Below, piece after piece: positions 26,947 to 35,522 of a stretch of DNA of 64,000 nucleotides. Positions within the stretch are counted from its first letter, which is position 1, and every line of letters begins with the position of its first letter. Source of the stretch: Micromonospora chokoriensis. GTDB taxonomy: Bacteria; Actinomycetota; Actinomycetes; Mycobacteriales; Micromonosporaceae. The notes below the pieces were generated by a model, which saw only the letters and a list, made by a program, of their open reading frames with translations, made no database searches and was not told the DNA's origin. The DNA is taken from NCBI RefSeq assembly GCF_900091505.1, contig NZ_LT607409.1:6386001-6450000 (forward strand), written 5' to 3'. A program made the translations under genes and the position numbers.

Positions 26947-29420
26947 TGCGTCCGATGCGCTTGGACATGGCCGGCTTCACGGTCTTCCGGGACGAGACGA
27001 CAGTCGACTTCACGGACGCCGACTTCTTCGCCCTGATCGGCCCGACCGGCTCGGGCAAGTCCACGGTGTTGGACGCGATCTGCTTCGCGCTCTACGGCAT
27101 GGTGCCCCGCTGGGGTGGCGCACGGGGGTTGGCCAACGCCCTCGCCCCGTCGGCGACCGAGGCGCGGGTGCGGTTGGTCTTCGAGTCCGGTGGGGCCCGC
27201 TACGTCGCGACCCGGGTGGTCCGCCGGGACGGCCGGGGCAACGTCAAGACCGCGAACGCCGGGTTGCAGGTGATGCCGGCGGGCTTCGACGTCACCAAGC
27301 TGGACACCGGGCTGAGCCCGGACGACCTCGGTGAGGTGGTGGCGGGCACCCCCGCCGAGATGGAGCAGGCGGTGCTGGACGCGGTGGGGCTGCCGTACGA
27401 GCAGTTCACCAGCTGCGTGGTGCTGCCGCAGGGGCAGTTCGCTGATTTCCTGCACGCGAAGCCTGCGACGCGGCAGCAGATCCTGGTCAACCTGCTGGGC
27501 CTGGGCGTCTACGAGGACGTGCAGAAGCGGGCGACGGCGCGGGCCACGCAGGCGGACGCCAAGCTCGACGCGGTCGACCAGGTGCTCGCCGGGCTCACCG
27601 GAGTGGACGACGAGGCGTTGGCCGAGGCCGAGGCCCGGGTCGAGCAGATGGCAGAGCTGGCGGCGGCGGTGACGGCGGCGGTGCCGGAGCTGACGGCCGC
27701 TCGGGCCACCGCGCGGGAGGCGGCGGCGGCGCTCACCGCCCTCGACGACGAGCTGCGGGTGCTGACCGGGGTACGCGCGCCGGGCGGGGTGGCCGAGGTG
27801 GCACGCACGGTCACCGCGGCGCGGGCGGAGGCCGAGGCGGCGGCGACCGCCGTGTCGTTGGCCGAGGAGCGGGAGGAGAAGCTGCGCGGGGAGCTGGCCG
27901 GCGTCGGCGACGAGAGCGCGGCGCGGCTGCTCCTGCGGGCGTACGACGATCGGGACCGGTTGTCCGGCGAAGCGGCCACGGTCCGCGCGGCGGTGGGCGC
28001 GGCGAACGACGAGCACGCCACGGCGGTGGCCGCGCTGGCCGAGGCCCGGGTGGCGGCCGAGCGGGCCGACGCCGAGTTGGAGGCGGCGTTCCGGGCGCAC
28101 GAGGAGGCCAAGGCCACCGACCTGGCGGTCAGCTTGCGGGTGCACCTGCACGCCGACGCGCCCTGCCCGGTCTGCGAGCAGCCGGTGACGCGGGTGCCGG
28201 ACGTGCCGGCCGACTCGGCGGTGGCGGCCGCGACGGCGGCGGGCAAGGCGGCGCGGGCCGCGACCAAGGCGGCGCAGGCGACGGTGCAGCAGCGCGACGC
28301 GGCAGCGCGTGACCTGGAGCGGCTGCTGGTGCAGGCGCGGGCCCGCCAGGAGCAGGTGGACGCCCGGTTGGCCGAGCTGGACGGTCAGCTCGACGGCGCG
28401 GCGGAGCCGGCCGTGTTGCGTCGGGAGTTGGCCGAGCACGCCCGGTTGCGGGAAGCGTTGGAGGAGGCGGCGACAGCGGTTCGGGCCGGCCGTGAGGCCG
28501 CGCGCCAGGCGCGGGCGGGGGTGGACGCCGCCGAGGAGCGGTTACGGGCGGCGTGGCGGGCCTTCGACACCTCCCGGGACGGATTGGCCCGGTTCGGCCC
28601 GCCGGCGACCGATCGGGAGGACGTGGCCGCCGCGTGGGGGGCGCTGACCGGTTGGGCGACCACCGAGGCGGACCGCCGCCGCGCGGATCGGGCCGGTCGG
28701 GCGGTGGCGGTGACCGAGGCCGAAGCCGCGGCCGATGCCGTGCAGCGCGACATCGCGGCCAGGTTCGCAGCCGTCGACGTGCCGGTCGGTGACGATCCGG
28801 TGCACGCCGCGACGGTCGCCGTCGAGCGGGCCGACGCCGACCGGCGACGGCTGCGCGAGCGCCGTGAGCAGGCCGGGGCGCTGCGCGAGCAGCGGTCCGT
28901 GCACGAGCGCGAGGCGCAGGTGGCCCGTGCGCTGGCCGGGCACCTGCGGGCCAACAACTTCGAGCGCTGGTTGCTGGCGGAGGCGTTGGACCTGCTCGTC
29001 GACGGCGCGTCGGGGATCCTGCGGGAGCTGTCGTCCGGCCAGTACGAGCTGGTGCACGACAAGGGCGAGTTCCTCGTGGTCGACCACCACGACGCCGGGT
29101 TGCGCCGGGGCGTGCGCACCCTGTCCGGCGGTGAGACGTTCCAGGCGTCGTTGGCGTTGGCGTTGGCGCTCTCCGAGCAGCTCGCCGGGATGTCGACGAC
29201 GGCGGCGAGTCTGGAGTCGATCGTCCTGGACGAGGGCTTCGGCACGCTCGACGCGGCCACCCTGGACACGGTGGCCGCCACCCTGGAGAACCTGGCCGCG
29301 CGGGGTGACCGGATGGTCGGTGTGGTCACCCACGTGCCGGCGCTGGCCGAGCGGATTCCGGTCCGCTTCGAGGTACGCAAGGACGCCCGCTCGTCGCGCA
29401 TAGAGCGGACGGGCCGGTGA
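26946..29420 (+). CDS. sbcC: Exonuclease subunit SbcC (Rad50 family)
   Basis: An 824-residue SMC-like ATPase. Walker A is LIGPTGSGKSTVLDAICF (32-40), the zinc hook is CPVCEQP near residue 406 at the tip of two Ala/Glu/Arg-rich coiled coils, the ABC signature is RTLSGGETFQASLALALALS, and Walker B is ESIVLDEGFGTLDA. It forms the clamp that holds DNA ends for SbcD. The stop lies at the edge of a 59-base tandem duplication that separates it from the NurA-like gene. Confidence 0.96.
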   Translation: MRPMRLDMAGFTVFRDETTVDFTDADFFALIGPTGSGKSTVLDAICFALYGMVPRWGGARGLANALAPSATEARVRLVFESGGARYVATRVVRRDGRGNVKTANAGLQVMPAGFDVTKLDTGLSPDDLGEVVAGTPAEMEQAVLDAVGLPYEQFTSCVVLPQGQFADFLHAKPATRQQILVNLLGLGVYEDVQKRATARATQADAKLDAVDQVLAGLTGVDDEALAEAEARVEQMAELAAAVTAAVPELTAARATAREAAAALTALDDELRVLTGVRAPGGVAEVARTVTAARAEAEAAATAVSLAEEREEKLRGELAGVGDESAARLLLRAYDDRDRLSGEAATVRAAVGAANDEHATAVAALAEARVAAERADAELEAAFRAHEEAKATDLAVSLRVHLHADAPCPVCEQPVTRVPDVPADSAVAAATAAGKAARAATKAAQATVQQRDAAARDLERLLVQARARQEQVDARLAELDGQLDGAAEPAVLRRELAEHARLREALEEAATAVRAGREAARQARAGVDAAEERLRAAWRAFDTSRDGLARFGPPATDREDVAAAWGALTGWATTEADRRRADRAGRAVAVTEAEAAADAVQRDIAARFAAVDVPVGDDPVHAATVAVERADADRRRLRERREQAGALREQRSVHEREAQVARALAGHLRANNFERWLLAEALDLLVDGASGILRELSSGQYELVHDKGEFLVVDHHDAGLRRGVRTLSGGETFQASLALALALSEQLAGMSTTAASLESIVLDEGFGTLDAATLDTVAATLENLAARGDRMVGVVTHVPALAERIPVRFEVRKDARSSRIERTGR

Positions 29421-29533
29421 GCGCGAGGAGTGCAGCGCAGCGGAGCCCCGCAGTCGCGAACGAAAGACCAGCCCGGTGAGCGCGAGGAGTGCAGCGCAGC
29501 GGAGCCCCGCAGTCGCGAACGAAAGACCAGCCC
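29416..29533. repeat. Two tandem 59-base repeats at the sbcC-nurA junction
   Basis: Bases 29416-29474 and 29475-29533 are identical, and the first eight bases of the unit (GGTGAGCG) recur at 29534-29541. Each unit therefore begins with the sequence that holds the sbcC stop (TGA) or the NurA start (GTG). Removing both copies would leave a GTGA overlap between the genes. The unit is rich in GCG and contains CGAACGAAAGACCAGC. It looks like a small inserted element or a local duplication. No other copy is seen in the window. Confidence 0.9.
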
Positions 29534-29534
29534 G

Positions 29535-30494
29535 GTGAGCGACGCCGCGTTCTTCGTCGACTCGTGGGATCCGGCGTACGGGGCGTCGTTCGAGGCGTCC
29601 GCCTCCGGGCCTGCCGCGCCGAGCAGCGCCCAGGTCGACGTGGACGCAGAGCTGCCCGCTGTGGACTGGCGGGCGATCGGGCTACGCCAGGGGGTCCGCG
29701 CGCCCGACGTGGTGCTGCTGGTCGACGGGGTTCGCCGGATCGACGCGAGCATCTGGACTGCGGAGGAGGACGGCGGGTCGTTCCCCGGGCTGGCCGCCTC
29801 GTACGCGGCCGGGGTGGTGCGGTGCGACCTGGGTCGGGGGGCGGCGCAGTTGGCCGGTACCCGGGTCGGTCGGGGTCTGTTCACCGCGAGCCCGTCGGCG
29901 CAGGACGTGGTGGCGGGTGCGATCCGCTATCCGGTGCACCGGGTGGGTGGCACCGGGGAGCTGGGCAAGTTGCCGGCGGCGGTGCAGGGTCCGCTGACGG
30001 CGTTGGAGGTGGCGGTGTCCGACGCCGCCCGGGTCGACGGTGACCTGCTGGTGGTGGACGGCCCGTTGCGGAGTCGTCGGCAGTTGCCGCGCACGTTGGG
30101 TTACATCAAGACCCAGCACAGCCAGTACCTCGACGCGCGGCTGACGGCGGTGGTGGTCGGGCTGGCGTCGGGTGAGCGCTCGCCGGTGTTCCGGCTCGGC
30201 ACCGCCTGGGGTGGCTGGTCGTGGTATTTGCGGCTGCCGGTGGCGATCGGCGCGCCGTGGGCGGGCATCGTGCGGGTGGAGTGCTCGGCCGACCTGCCGG
30301 TCGAGGCGGCGATCGAGCTGGCCGACCTGTCGCTGGTCACCCTGCCGCGGTTCGCCTCCACGCCGTACAAGGATCCGCGGGCTCCACAGAACCTGATCCC
30401 GATCGCCGGTCTGGAACGACGGTTGCGTGCCCTGCTCGGCGACTCCCGACTGTTGCACCGCGCGTTGACCGCCGCGGCCCGCGCGGCACGGTAG
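29535..30494 (+). CDS. nurA: NurA-like nuclease
   Basis: A 319-residue protein with NurA-type motifs: VVLLVDGVRRIDA (D64), LLVVDGPLRSRRQLPR (D175), LGYIKTQHSQYL (189-199) and a C-terminal DPRAPQNLIPIAGLERRLR. NurA is a 5'-3' exonuclease/endonuclease that is threaded with DNA by HerA. Here it follows HerA-like, SbcD and SbcC genes on the same strand, the same set as in the archaeal herA-mre11-rad50-nurA cluster. GTG 29535 opens right after the tandem repeat; a frame from 29430 runs through the repeat and is not used. Family call rests on motifs and context. Confidence 0.75.
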   Translation: MSDAAFFVDSWDPAYGASFEASASGPAAPSSAQVDVDAELPAVDWRAIGLRQGVRAPDVVLLVDGVRRIDASIWTAEEDGGSFPGLAASYAAGVVRCDLGRGAAQLAGTRVGRGLFTASPSAQDVVAGAIRYPVHRVGGTGELGKLPAAVQGPLTALEVAVSDAARVDGDLLVVDGPLRSRRQLPRTLGYIKTQHSQYLDARLTAVVVGLASGERSPVFRLGTAWGGWSWYLRLPVAIGAPWAGIVRVECSADLPVEAAIELADLSLVTLPRFASTPYKDPRAPQNLIPIAGLERRLRALLGDSRLLHRALTAAARAAR

Positions 30495-30510
30495 ACGGGT
30501 ACCTGTCGCG

Positions 30511-31368
30511 ATGGGACGTAAACGGGCGGCTGACCGCGTGGTCGAGCAGGTGGACACCGGGCAGGCGGAGCTCGTTCCGGACCCGGACCGGGCGGGTTCG
30601 TGGACGCTGCTGCTGGACGGTGCGCCCCAGTCGCACGTGGACCTGACCGATCCCACCCACCTGGAGTTCGAGTACGTCCGGCGGCTGGCCGCCGCGGTGG
30701 ATCTGATCGCGCCGGCCGGTGAGCCGTTGCGGGTGTTGCACCTGGGCGGCGGGGCGCTGACCCTGCCCCGGTACGTGTCCGCCACCCGGCCCGGATCGAC
30801 CCAGCGGGTGTCCGAGGTGGACGGCGCGCTGGTGGAGTTGGTGCGTCGGGCGTTGCCGTGGCCGTCCGACGGGCGGCTGCGGGTCCGGGTGCAGGACGCC
30901 CGGGCCGTGTTGGCGTCCACCCGGGACGCCAGCTTCGACGTGGTGGTCGCCGACGTGTTCGCGGGTGCGCGTACCCCGGCTCATCTCACGTCGGTGGAGT
31001 ACGCGGCGGAGGTGGCCCGGGTGCTCCGCCCCGCGGGTTGGTATTTGGCGAACCTTGCCGACGGCCCGCCGCTGCGGCACGCGCGCGGGCAGGTCGCCAC
31101 GGTCCGCTCGGTGTTGCCGCAGGCCTGTCTGGTGGGCGACGCGGCGGTGCTGCGTGGCCGACGGTACGGCAACCTGGTGCTGGTCGCCGGGCGGACCACC
31201 CCGCCGGTGCCGGAGCTGACCCGGCGCGCCGCCGGCGACTGGTTCCCGGGTCGGGTGGTGGCCGGCGACGAGTTGGACCGCTTCGCCGGCGGCGCGCAGG
31301 TCGTCCGGGACGCCGACGCGACGGGCTCCGATCCGCCGCCACCGGGGCTGTTCTCGGTGCGCCGCTGA
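30511..31368 (+). CDS. Spermidine-synthase-like SAM-dependent methyltransferase
   Basis: A 285-residue Rossmann-fold protein. LRVLHLGGGALTLPRYVSAT is the SAM or decarboxy-SAM loop, RVSEVDGALVELV holds the ribose-binding acidic residue, and VVVADVFAGARTPAHLTSVEY resembles the catalytic DxF region of spermidine synthases. Many actinobacterial proteins of this group are annotated as fused or orphan spermidine synthases without evidence of polyamine activity, so the reaction is open. It begins 16 bases after nurA and may be part of that transcript; a T-rich terminator follows. Confidence 0.72.
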   Translation: MGRKRAADRVVEQVDTGQAELVPDPDRAGSWTLLLDGAPQSHVDLTDPTHLEFEYVRRLAAAVDLIAPAGEPLRVLHLGGGALTLPRYVSATRPGSTQRVSEVDGALVELVRRALPWPSDGRLRVRVQDARAVLASTRDASFDVVVADVFAGARTPAHLTSVEYAAEVARVLRPAGWYLANLADGPPLRHARGQVATVRSVLPQACLVGDAAVLRGRRYGNLVLVAGRTTPPVPELTRRAAGDWFPGRVVAGDELDRFAGGAQVVRDADATGSDPPPPGLFSVRR

Positions 31369-31389
31369 CCGTCTGCCGCGCGCTGACTG

Positions 31390-31419
31390 TGCGCTCCGAC
31401 AGCGGCGCAGAATTTTTTT
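31390..31419 (+). terminator. Rho-independent terminator with T7 tract
   Basis: TGCGC (31390-31394) pairs with GCGCA (31405-31409), followed by AG, AA and seven T residues at 31413-31419. It is the only hairpin with a clear T-tract that I see in the window, and it ends the herA-to-methyltransferase run. Confidence 0.65.
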
Positions 31420-31645
31420 CCGGGTTCGTTGATCCGTTCGGGGCGGCGGTGCGTACCACCGGGCGGCCCGCCTCATGGGCCGACGTTGGTGACGGAAAAC
31501 CCCGGAGGTCTGCATGCATGCGGTGGCGGCCGGCTGGCATGGTGACGCGGTACGCGCTGACTGGCTGTCGGCGCGGTCCTCGTCGCGGCCGACCTCGTCT
31601 GCCCGGGGGGTCGACGCGCGAGCGACGTCTCGCCAGAATGGTCCG

Positions 31646-32206
31646 GTGACGCCGCGACCGGCGCCCGGACGCCATCAGGCGACGACAACCGAGGCCAGCC
31701 ATTCCGACCAACTGATCAAGCTGCTCTACGCGGAGCACGCTGGTCCACTACTGATGTTCGTCATGCGTCTCACCGGGGGGGACCGGCAGCGCGCGGAGGA
31801 CATCGTCCAGGAGACGCTGCTGCGGGCCTGGCGCAACGCGCACCGCCTGGGCACCCAGGGGCAGGGCTCGTTGCGACCGTGGCTCGTCACGGTGGCCCGA
31901 CGGATCGCCATCGACGAGCACCGCAGCCAGGAGGCCCGGCCGCCGGAGACGTACGACCGGGACCTCACCGCGTTCGCCGAGGCGGACAGCACCGACCGGG
32001 TGCTCCGCACCATGACCGTGGCGGATGCCCTGCGTACGCTCAGTCAGTCGCACCGGGAGATCCTGATCTCGACGTACTTCCGGGGGCGGACGGTGCCGGA
32101 GGCCGCCGAGGAGTTGGGGCTCCCGCTCGGCACGGCCAAGTCGAGGGTCTACTACGCGCTGCGCGCGCTGCGTACGGCTCTGCAGGAGCGGGGGGTGACA
32201 GAATGA
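31646..32206 (+). CDS. ECF-type RNA polymerase sigma factor
   Basis: A 186-residue ECF sigma factor. Region 2 is LIKLLYAEHAGPLLMFVMRL...RAEDIVQETLLRAWRNA and region 4 is RTLSQSHREILISTYFRGRT followed by PEAAEELGLPLGTAKSRVYY. The anti-sigma gene overlaps its stop (ATGA). Start is uncertain: the frame is open to ATG 31514, which has an ideal GGAGG (31504-31508), giving 230 residues, but the extra 44 residues look non-homologous. A separate short frame from ATG 31518 ends at 31649 and overlaps GTG 31646 as GTGA, so coupling from that frame is another option. GTG 31646 is taken as the conservative start. Confidence 0.85.
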   Translation: MTPRPAPGRHQATTTEASHSDQLIKLLYAEHAGPLLMFVMRLTGGDRQRAEDIVQETLLRAWRNAHRLGTQGQGSLRPWLVTVARRIAIDEHRSQEARPPETYDRDLTAFAEADSTDRVLRTMTVADALRTLSQSHREILISTYFRGRTVPEAAEELGLPLGTAKSRVYYALRALRTALQERGVTE

Positions 32207-32985
32207 GCCGGCCGGACCACATGGACGTCGCGGCGTACGCGCTCGGTGTGCTCGACGAGCAGGACACCGAGCGGTTCGAGGAGCATCTCGCTACCTGCTG
32301 GGCGTGCGCGGCGGAGCTGGAGACGATGGTTCCGGTGGTGGGGCTGCTCTCCGACATCGACGGCGAGACGATGATGGCGATGGAGCAGACCGCCACCGAC
32401 CCGGCGTTGTTGAACCGGACGTTGGGCGCGGTCCGGGCCGACCGTCGGCGTACCCGGTTCCGCCAGATGTTGGCGACCGCCGCCGCGGTGGTGGTCTTCG
32501 GCGGTCTGACCGGGTACGGGTTCGTCAGCGTGACGGGCAACGATCCGGCGCCGGGGGTGCTCGCCGATTCGACGCCGAGTGCGCCGAGCGACCCGCAGAC
32601 GGGTGGGCCGACGGGTCCGCCGAGTGGGCCGGGTGTGGGTGGCACCGAGGAGGAGGGTGACCAGCTCGACGCGACGGACCCGACGACGGGTGTCCAGACG
32701 ACCGTCTTCCTGGTGAAGCGGGAGTACGGCACGCGGATCAATTTCAGCCTGCGGAAGTTGCCCGGCCCGCGCACCTGCCGGTTGGTGGTGCTGCGCAAGA
32801 ACGCCGACCCTGAGGTGATTTCGACCTGGTCCGTTCCGGAGGGTGGCTACGGCACCAATGCCCGCCCGCAGGGTCTTGAGTTGAGCGCCTCGACGTCTGC
32901 TGTGGTGGCCGACATCAAGCAACTCCAGGTGCAGTCGGTTGACCCCAACGGGGTGGCGAGTCCGCTGGTCACCGTGTCCATGTAA
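32203..32985 (+). CDS. Membrane anti-sigma factor with zinc-binding domain
   Basis: A 260-residue partner of the sigma factor. The cytoplasmic N-terminus has the ZAS pattern EEHLATCWACAAELE (H28, C32, C35), then a single membrane helix around MLATAAAVVVFGGLTGYGF, a Pro/Gly/Thr-rich linker, and an extracytoplasmic domain of about 100 residues with one Cys (RTCRLVVLRKNAD). It should hold the sigma factor at the membrane and release it on an envelope signal. ATG 32203 overlaps the sigma stop by four bases. A perfect 16-bp terminator follows 14 bases after the stop. Confidence 0.88.
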   Translation: MSRPDHMDVAAYALGVLDEQDTERFEEHLATCWACAAELETMVPVVGLLSDIDGETMMAMEQTATDPALLNRTLGAVRADRRRTRFRQMLATAAAVVVFGGLTGYGFVSVTGNDPAPGVLADSTPSAPSDPQTGGPTGPPSGPGVGGTEEEGDQLDATDPTTGVQTTVFLVKREYGTRINFSLRKLPGPRTCRLVVLRKNADPEVISTWSVPEGGYGTNARPQGLELSASTSAVVADIKQLQVQSVDPNGVASPLVTVSM

Positions 32986-32998
32986 GTTCGCGTACCGC

Positions 32999-33035
32999 AT
33001 CGGCACCGGTCATTATCACAATGACCGGTGCCGAT
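32999..33035 (+). terminator. Terminator of the sigma/anti-sigma pair, 16-bp perfect stem
   Basis: Bases 32999-33014 and 33020-33035 are perfect inverted repeats around ATCAC; the arm is ATCGGCACCGGTCATT. It lies right after the anti-sigma stop. Confidence 0.8.
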
Positions 33036-33134
33036 CTGTCGTTGTGGGGAGACCCCCGTGCAGGGGCGTACGGATTTCCCTCCGATTCGGTTCAATCAAA
33101 GATAGTGAAATTGACCACTGTTACTTCTTCAACC

Positions 33135-33162
33135 TTGACAGCCCAGATCCCGTACCTATGGG
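33135..33162 (+). promoter_or_regulatory. Promoter of the lipoprotein gene
   Basis: TTGACA at 33135-33140 and TATGGG at 33157-33162, 16 bases apart, in a 140-base stretch that is unusually AT-rich. It precedes a GAGGAGG ribosome-binding site and GTG 33189. The AT-rich region may also hold a promoter for the neighbouring ECF sigma factor, but no such motif can be assigned by eye. Confidence 0.45.
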
Positions 33163-33188
33163 TGAACTGCCAAGAATGAGGAGGGCAC

Positions 33189-33836
33189 GTGGCACAGATG
33201 AAGCGGTCCGTCATCGTCGCGAGCGCGATGGTCGCACTTACGGCCTGCGCTCCCGCAGGTTACGACCCCGCGAACTCGAGCGCGGTCGAGCCGGTCGCCG
33301 TCGCCGCGGCCGAGCCCACCGCGTCGGTCGTTCCGGAGGCGTCGGCGTCCGTGGAGGCGCCGGCCGCCGACGCGCCGCCCGCGAACGTCGAACTGACCGA
33401 GAAGTTGATCGGCAAGAGCGTCGCCCGGATGGGCAAGGTGGTCACCGACGAGGACGGCTGGATCCTCTACCGCTTCGACAAGGACACCGCCGACCCGCCG
33501 TCGTCGAACTGCGTCGACAAGTGCGCCGAGGTGTGGCCCCCGGCGCTGACCGACGGCAACCCGCAGCTCACCGGCGTCTCCGACGACAAGGTCAGCAGCG
33601 TGACCCGCCAGGACGGCACCCGTCAGATCACCATCGGCGGCTGGCCCGTGTACCGCTACATCGGCGACAAGAAGCCCGGCCAGTGGAAGGGCCAGGCCGT
33701 CGGTGGCACCTGGTTCGTGGTCCAGCCGGACGGCAAGAAGAACCTGAGCTGCCTGCCCACCTCCACCCCGAAGCCGGTCGCCCCGCCGTCGGACAGCGGC
33801 GCGAACGACGCCGGGGGTTCGGGCTACTCGTACTAG
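33189..33836 (+). CDS. Secreted lipoprotein of the Yx(FWY)xxD repeat family
   Basis: A 215-residue lipoprotein. The signal ends ALTAC (C20), followed by an Ala/Pro/Val-rich tether to about residue 70. The globular part has the family repeats ILYRFDKDTADPP and WPVYRYIGDKKPGQWKG, with SNCVDKCAEVWPPAL and the NLSCLP near the end giving three Cys. This family (COG4315 type) is common in actinomycetes and of unknown role. GTG 33189 has GAGGAGG upstream. It sits directly after a sigma/anti-sigma pair but behind a terminator and its own promoter; regulation by that sigma is possible and unproven. Confidence 0.85.
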   Translation: MAQMKRSVIVASAMVALTACAPAGYDPANSSAVEPVAVAAAEPTASVVPEASASVEAPAADAPPANVELTEKLIGKSVARMGKVVTDEDGWILYRFDKDTADPPSSNCVDKCAEVWPPALTDGNPQLTGVSDDKVSSVTRQDGTRQITIGGWPVYRYIGDKKPGQWKGQAVGGTWFVVQPDGKKNLSCLPTSTPKPVAPPSDSGANDAGGSGYSY

Positions 33837-33903
33837 AACCCACACCACGAGTCACGGTGGTCGGTCGTCGCCGGGGAGGGCGCGGCCGGCCACCGGTCGT
33901 CCG

Positions 33904-33938
33904 CGGGACGTCGGCATACCGGTGGTGCCGACGTCCCG
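33904..33938 (+). terminator. Terminator of the lipoprotein gene, 13-bp perfect stem
   Basis: CGGGACGTCGGCA (33904-33916) pairs with TGCCGACGTCCCG (33926-33938) across a 9-base loop, 67 bases after the stop codon and just before the AlkA-like gene. Confidence 0.65.
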
Positions 33939-33962
33939 TCCGGCACGTGGCAGAGTGGGCGG

Positions 33963-34883
33963 GTGACCGCTACCGAACCCGCCGCGACCAGGGTGTTTCG
34001 CCCCCCGGTCGGATACCGGCTGGCAGCCTCGGTGCGGGCGCTCATGTTCAGCCCGTACGACCCGTGCGCCCGGGTCGCCGCCGGCACCTTCTGGTGGGCC
34101 ACCCGCACCCCCGACGGCCCGGCGACCCTCGCCCTGCGGTCCACCGGTGGGGAGTTGCTCGCGGAGGCCTACGGGCCGGGTGCCGCGCACGTCCTGGACC
34201 GCGCCGACGCGATCGCCGGTCTGCGTGACGACCTGACCGGCTTCGCCGAACTGGCCGCAGCACATCCCCTGGTCGCCCGGCTGGCCCGCGAGCACCGGGG
34301 GCTACGGATGCCGACGACCGGGCAGGTCTTCCCCCGGCTGCTGCGCGCGATCTTCGAGCAGAAGGTCACCGGCAAGGAGGCGTACCGGGCCTACTCGGCG
34401 ACCGTGCGGCACTTCCGGGAACCGGCACCGGGTCCGTTGCAGCCGCTGCTCCTGCCACCCGAGGCCGCCGCGGTGGCCGCCACCCCGTACTGGGTGTTCC
34501 ACCCGTTCGGGGTCGAGCAGCGCCGGGCGGACACGCTGCGGCGCGCCGCCGCGCTCGCCGACCGGTTGGAGCGCAGCGCCGACGCCGCCGACGCCACCCG
34601 TCGGCTGACCGCCATCGGGGGCATCGGGCCGTGGACGGCCGCCGAGGTGGTCCGGATCGCGTACGGGGATCCGGACGCGGTGAGCGTCGGCGACTTCCAC
34701 ATCCCGAACACTGTCGCCTGGGCGCTCGCCGGCGAACCGAGGGGCGACGACGCCCGGATGGTGGCCCTGCTGGAGCCGTTCCGGGGCCACCGGGGTCGGG
34801 TGTGTCTGCTGCTGGAGGCCGCCGGCATCCAGGCCCCAAAGTACGGCCCCCGCGCGCCGATCCGCTCGTTCGCCCGCTACTGA
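33963..34883 (+). CDS. DNA-3-methyladenine glycosylase, AlkA/HhH-GPD type
   Basis: A 306-residue DNA glycosylase that removes alkylated bases. The helix-hairpin-helix reads RRLTAIGGIGPWTAAEVVRI and the catalytic Asp follows in AVSVGDFHIPNTV; IFEQKVTGKEAYRAY matches the substrate-pocket helix. The first 100 residues match the AlkA N-terminal domain. GTG 33963 is used; CAGAGT six bases before it is a weak form of the leaderless -10 seen at other genes here. Convergent with the SRPBCC gene. Confidence 0.87.
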   Translation: MTATEPAATRVFRPPVGYRLAASVRALMFSPYDPCARVAAGTFWWATRTPDGPATLALRSTGGELLAEAYGPGAAHVLDRADAIAGLRDDLTGFAELAAAHPLVARLAREHRGLRMPTTGQVFPRLLRAIFEQKVTGKEAYRAYSATVRHFREPAPGPLQPLLLPPEAAAVAATPYWVFHPFGVEQRRADTLRRAAALADRLERSADAADATRRLTAIGGIGPWTAAEVVRIAYGDPDAVSVGDFHIPNTVAWALAGEPRGDDARMVALLEPFRGHRGRVCLLLEAAGIQAPKYGPRAPIRSFARY

Positions 34884-34890
34884 CGCGACG

Positions 34891-34924
34891 CCGGACCGCC
34901 GGCACTGGTGAACCAGCGGTCCGG
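34891..34924. terminator. Hairpin between convergent AlkA-like and SRPBCC genes
   Basis: CCGGACCGC (34891-34899) and GCGGTCCGG (34916-34924), 9 bp perfect, 16-base loop, 8 bases after the AlkA-like stop. Confidence 0.6.
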
Positions 34925-34966
34925 AACGCTGAACGCGCGCGTGGCCGGGCCGCCGGTCGGCGGCGG

Positions 34967-35389
34967 TCAGCCCTGCTCGCTGCGACGCCTGAGCCCGTCG
35001 GCCTCCATCCGCACGTAGCGGCGGAGCATCCCGCCGCACAGCCGGCCGATCAGGCCGGCCAGCGGCCCGGACTGGTCGACGGCGAGCTCGACGCGGGTGC
35101 GCCCGTCGGGCAGCGGCACCAGCCGGTGCTCCGCCGTGGTCCGCACGCCCGCCGTGTCGGAGACCCAGACGAACCCCTGCCGCTCGGTCAGCTCGGTGAC
35201 CCGCCACACCGCCGGCCGCAGCTTCGGCTGGGTCAGTCGTGCGGTCGCGCCGACGGCGAGCGGTCCCGGCTCGCCACGCTCGGCGCGGGACACCGAGGCC
35301 GTCCACTCCGGCCAGCGTGGCACGTCGACGAGCACCGCCCAGACCTGTTCGACGTCGGCGTCGATCTCCGTGTCGGCCTCGAACCGCAT
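34967..35389 (-). CDS. SRPBCC-family (polyketide cyclase/dehydrase-like) protein
   Basis: A 140-residue START-like protein: MRFEADTEIDADVEQVWAVL then DVPRWPEWTASVSRAE, and the long C-terminal helix GPLAGLIGRLCGGMLRRYV. Such proteins bind hydrophobic ligands; the role is unknown. ATG 35389 has GGGGGAGGGGGA upstream and fits the family start better than ATG 35434. No neighbour suggests a pathway. Confidence 0.82.
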   Translation of the reverse strand: MRFEADTEIDADVEQVWAVLVDVPRWPEWTASVSRAERGEPGPLAVGATARLTQPKLRPAVWRVTELTERQGFVWVSDTAGVRTTAEHRLVPLPDGRTRVELAVDQSGPLAGLIGRLCGGMLRRYVRMEADGLRRRSEQG

Positions 35390-35522
35390 CGCGTCCCCCT
35401 CCCCCGGCGACGCCGTCCGGCGCACGCTCCGCATACAGACGAGGCTGCCGGGTGGATCGTGACGCCGGAATCCGCCGGGTGGTCGGTCATCCTCCCGGCC
35501 GTCCGACAGCGGGCGGGTGGGA

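Noticed and set aside
29430..29534. N-terminal extension of the NurA-like protein through the tandem repeat
   Set aside because: The extension is a translation of the duplicated element, and GTG 29535 begins the homologous part.
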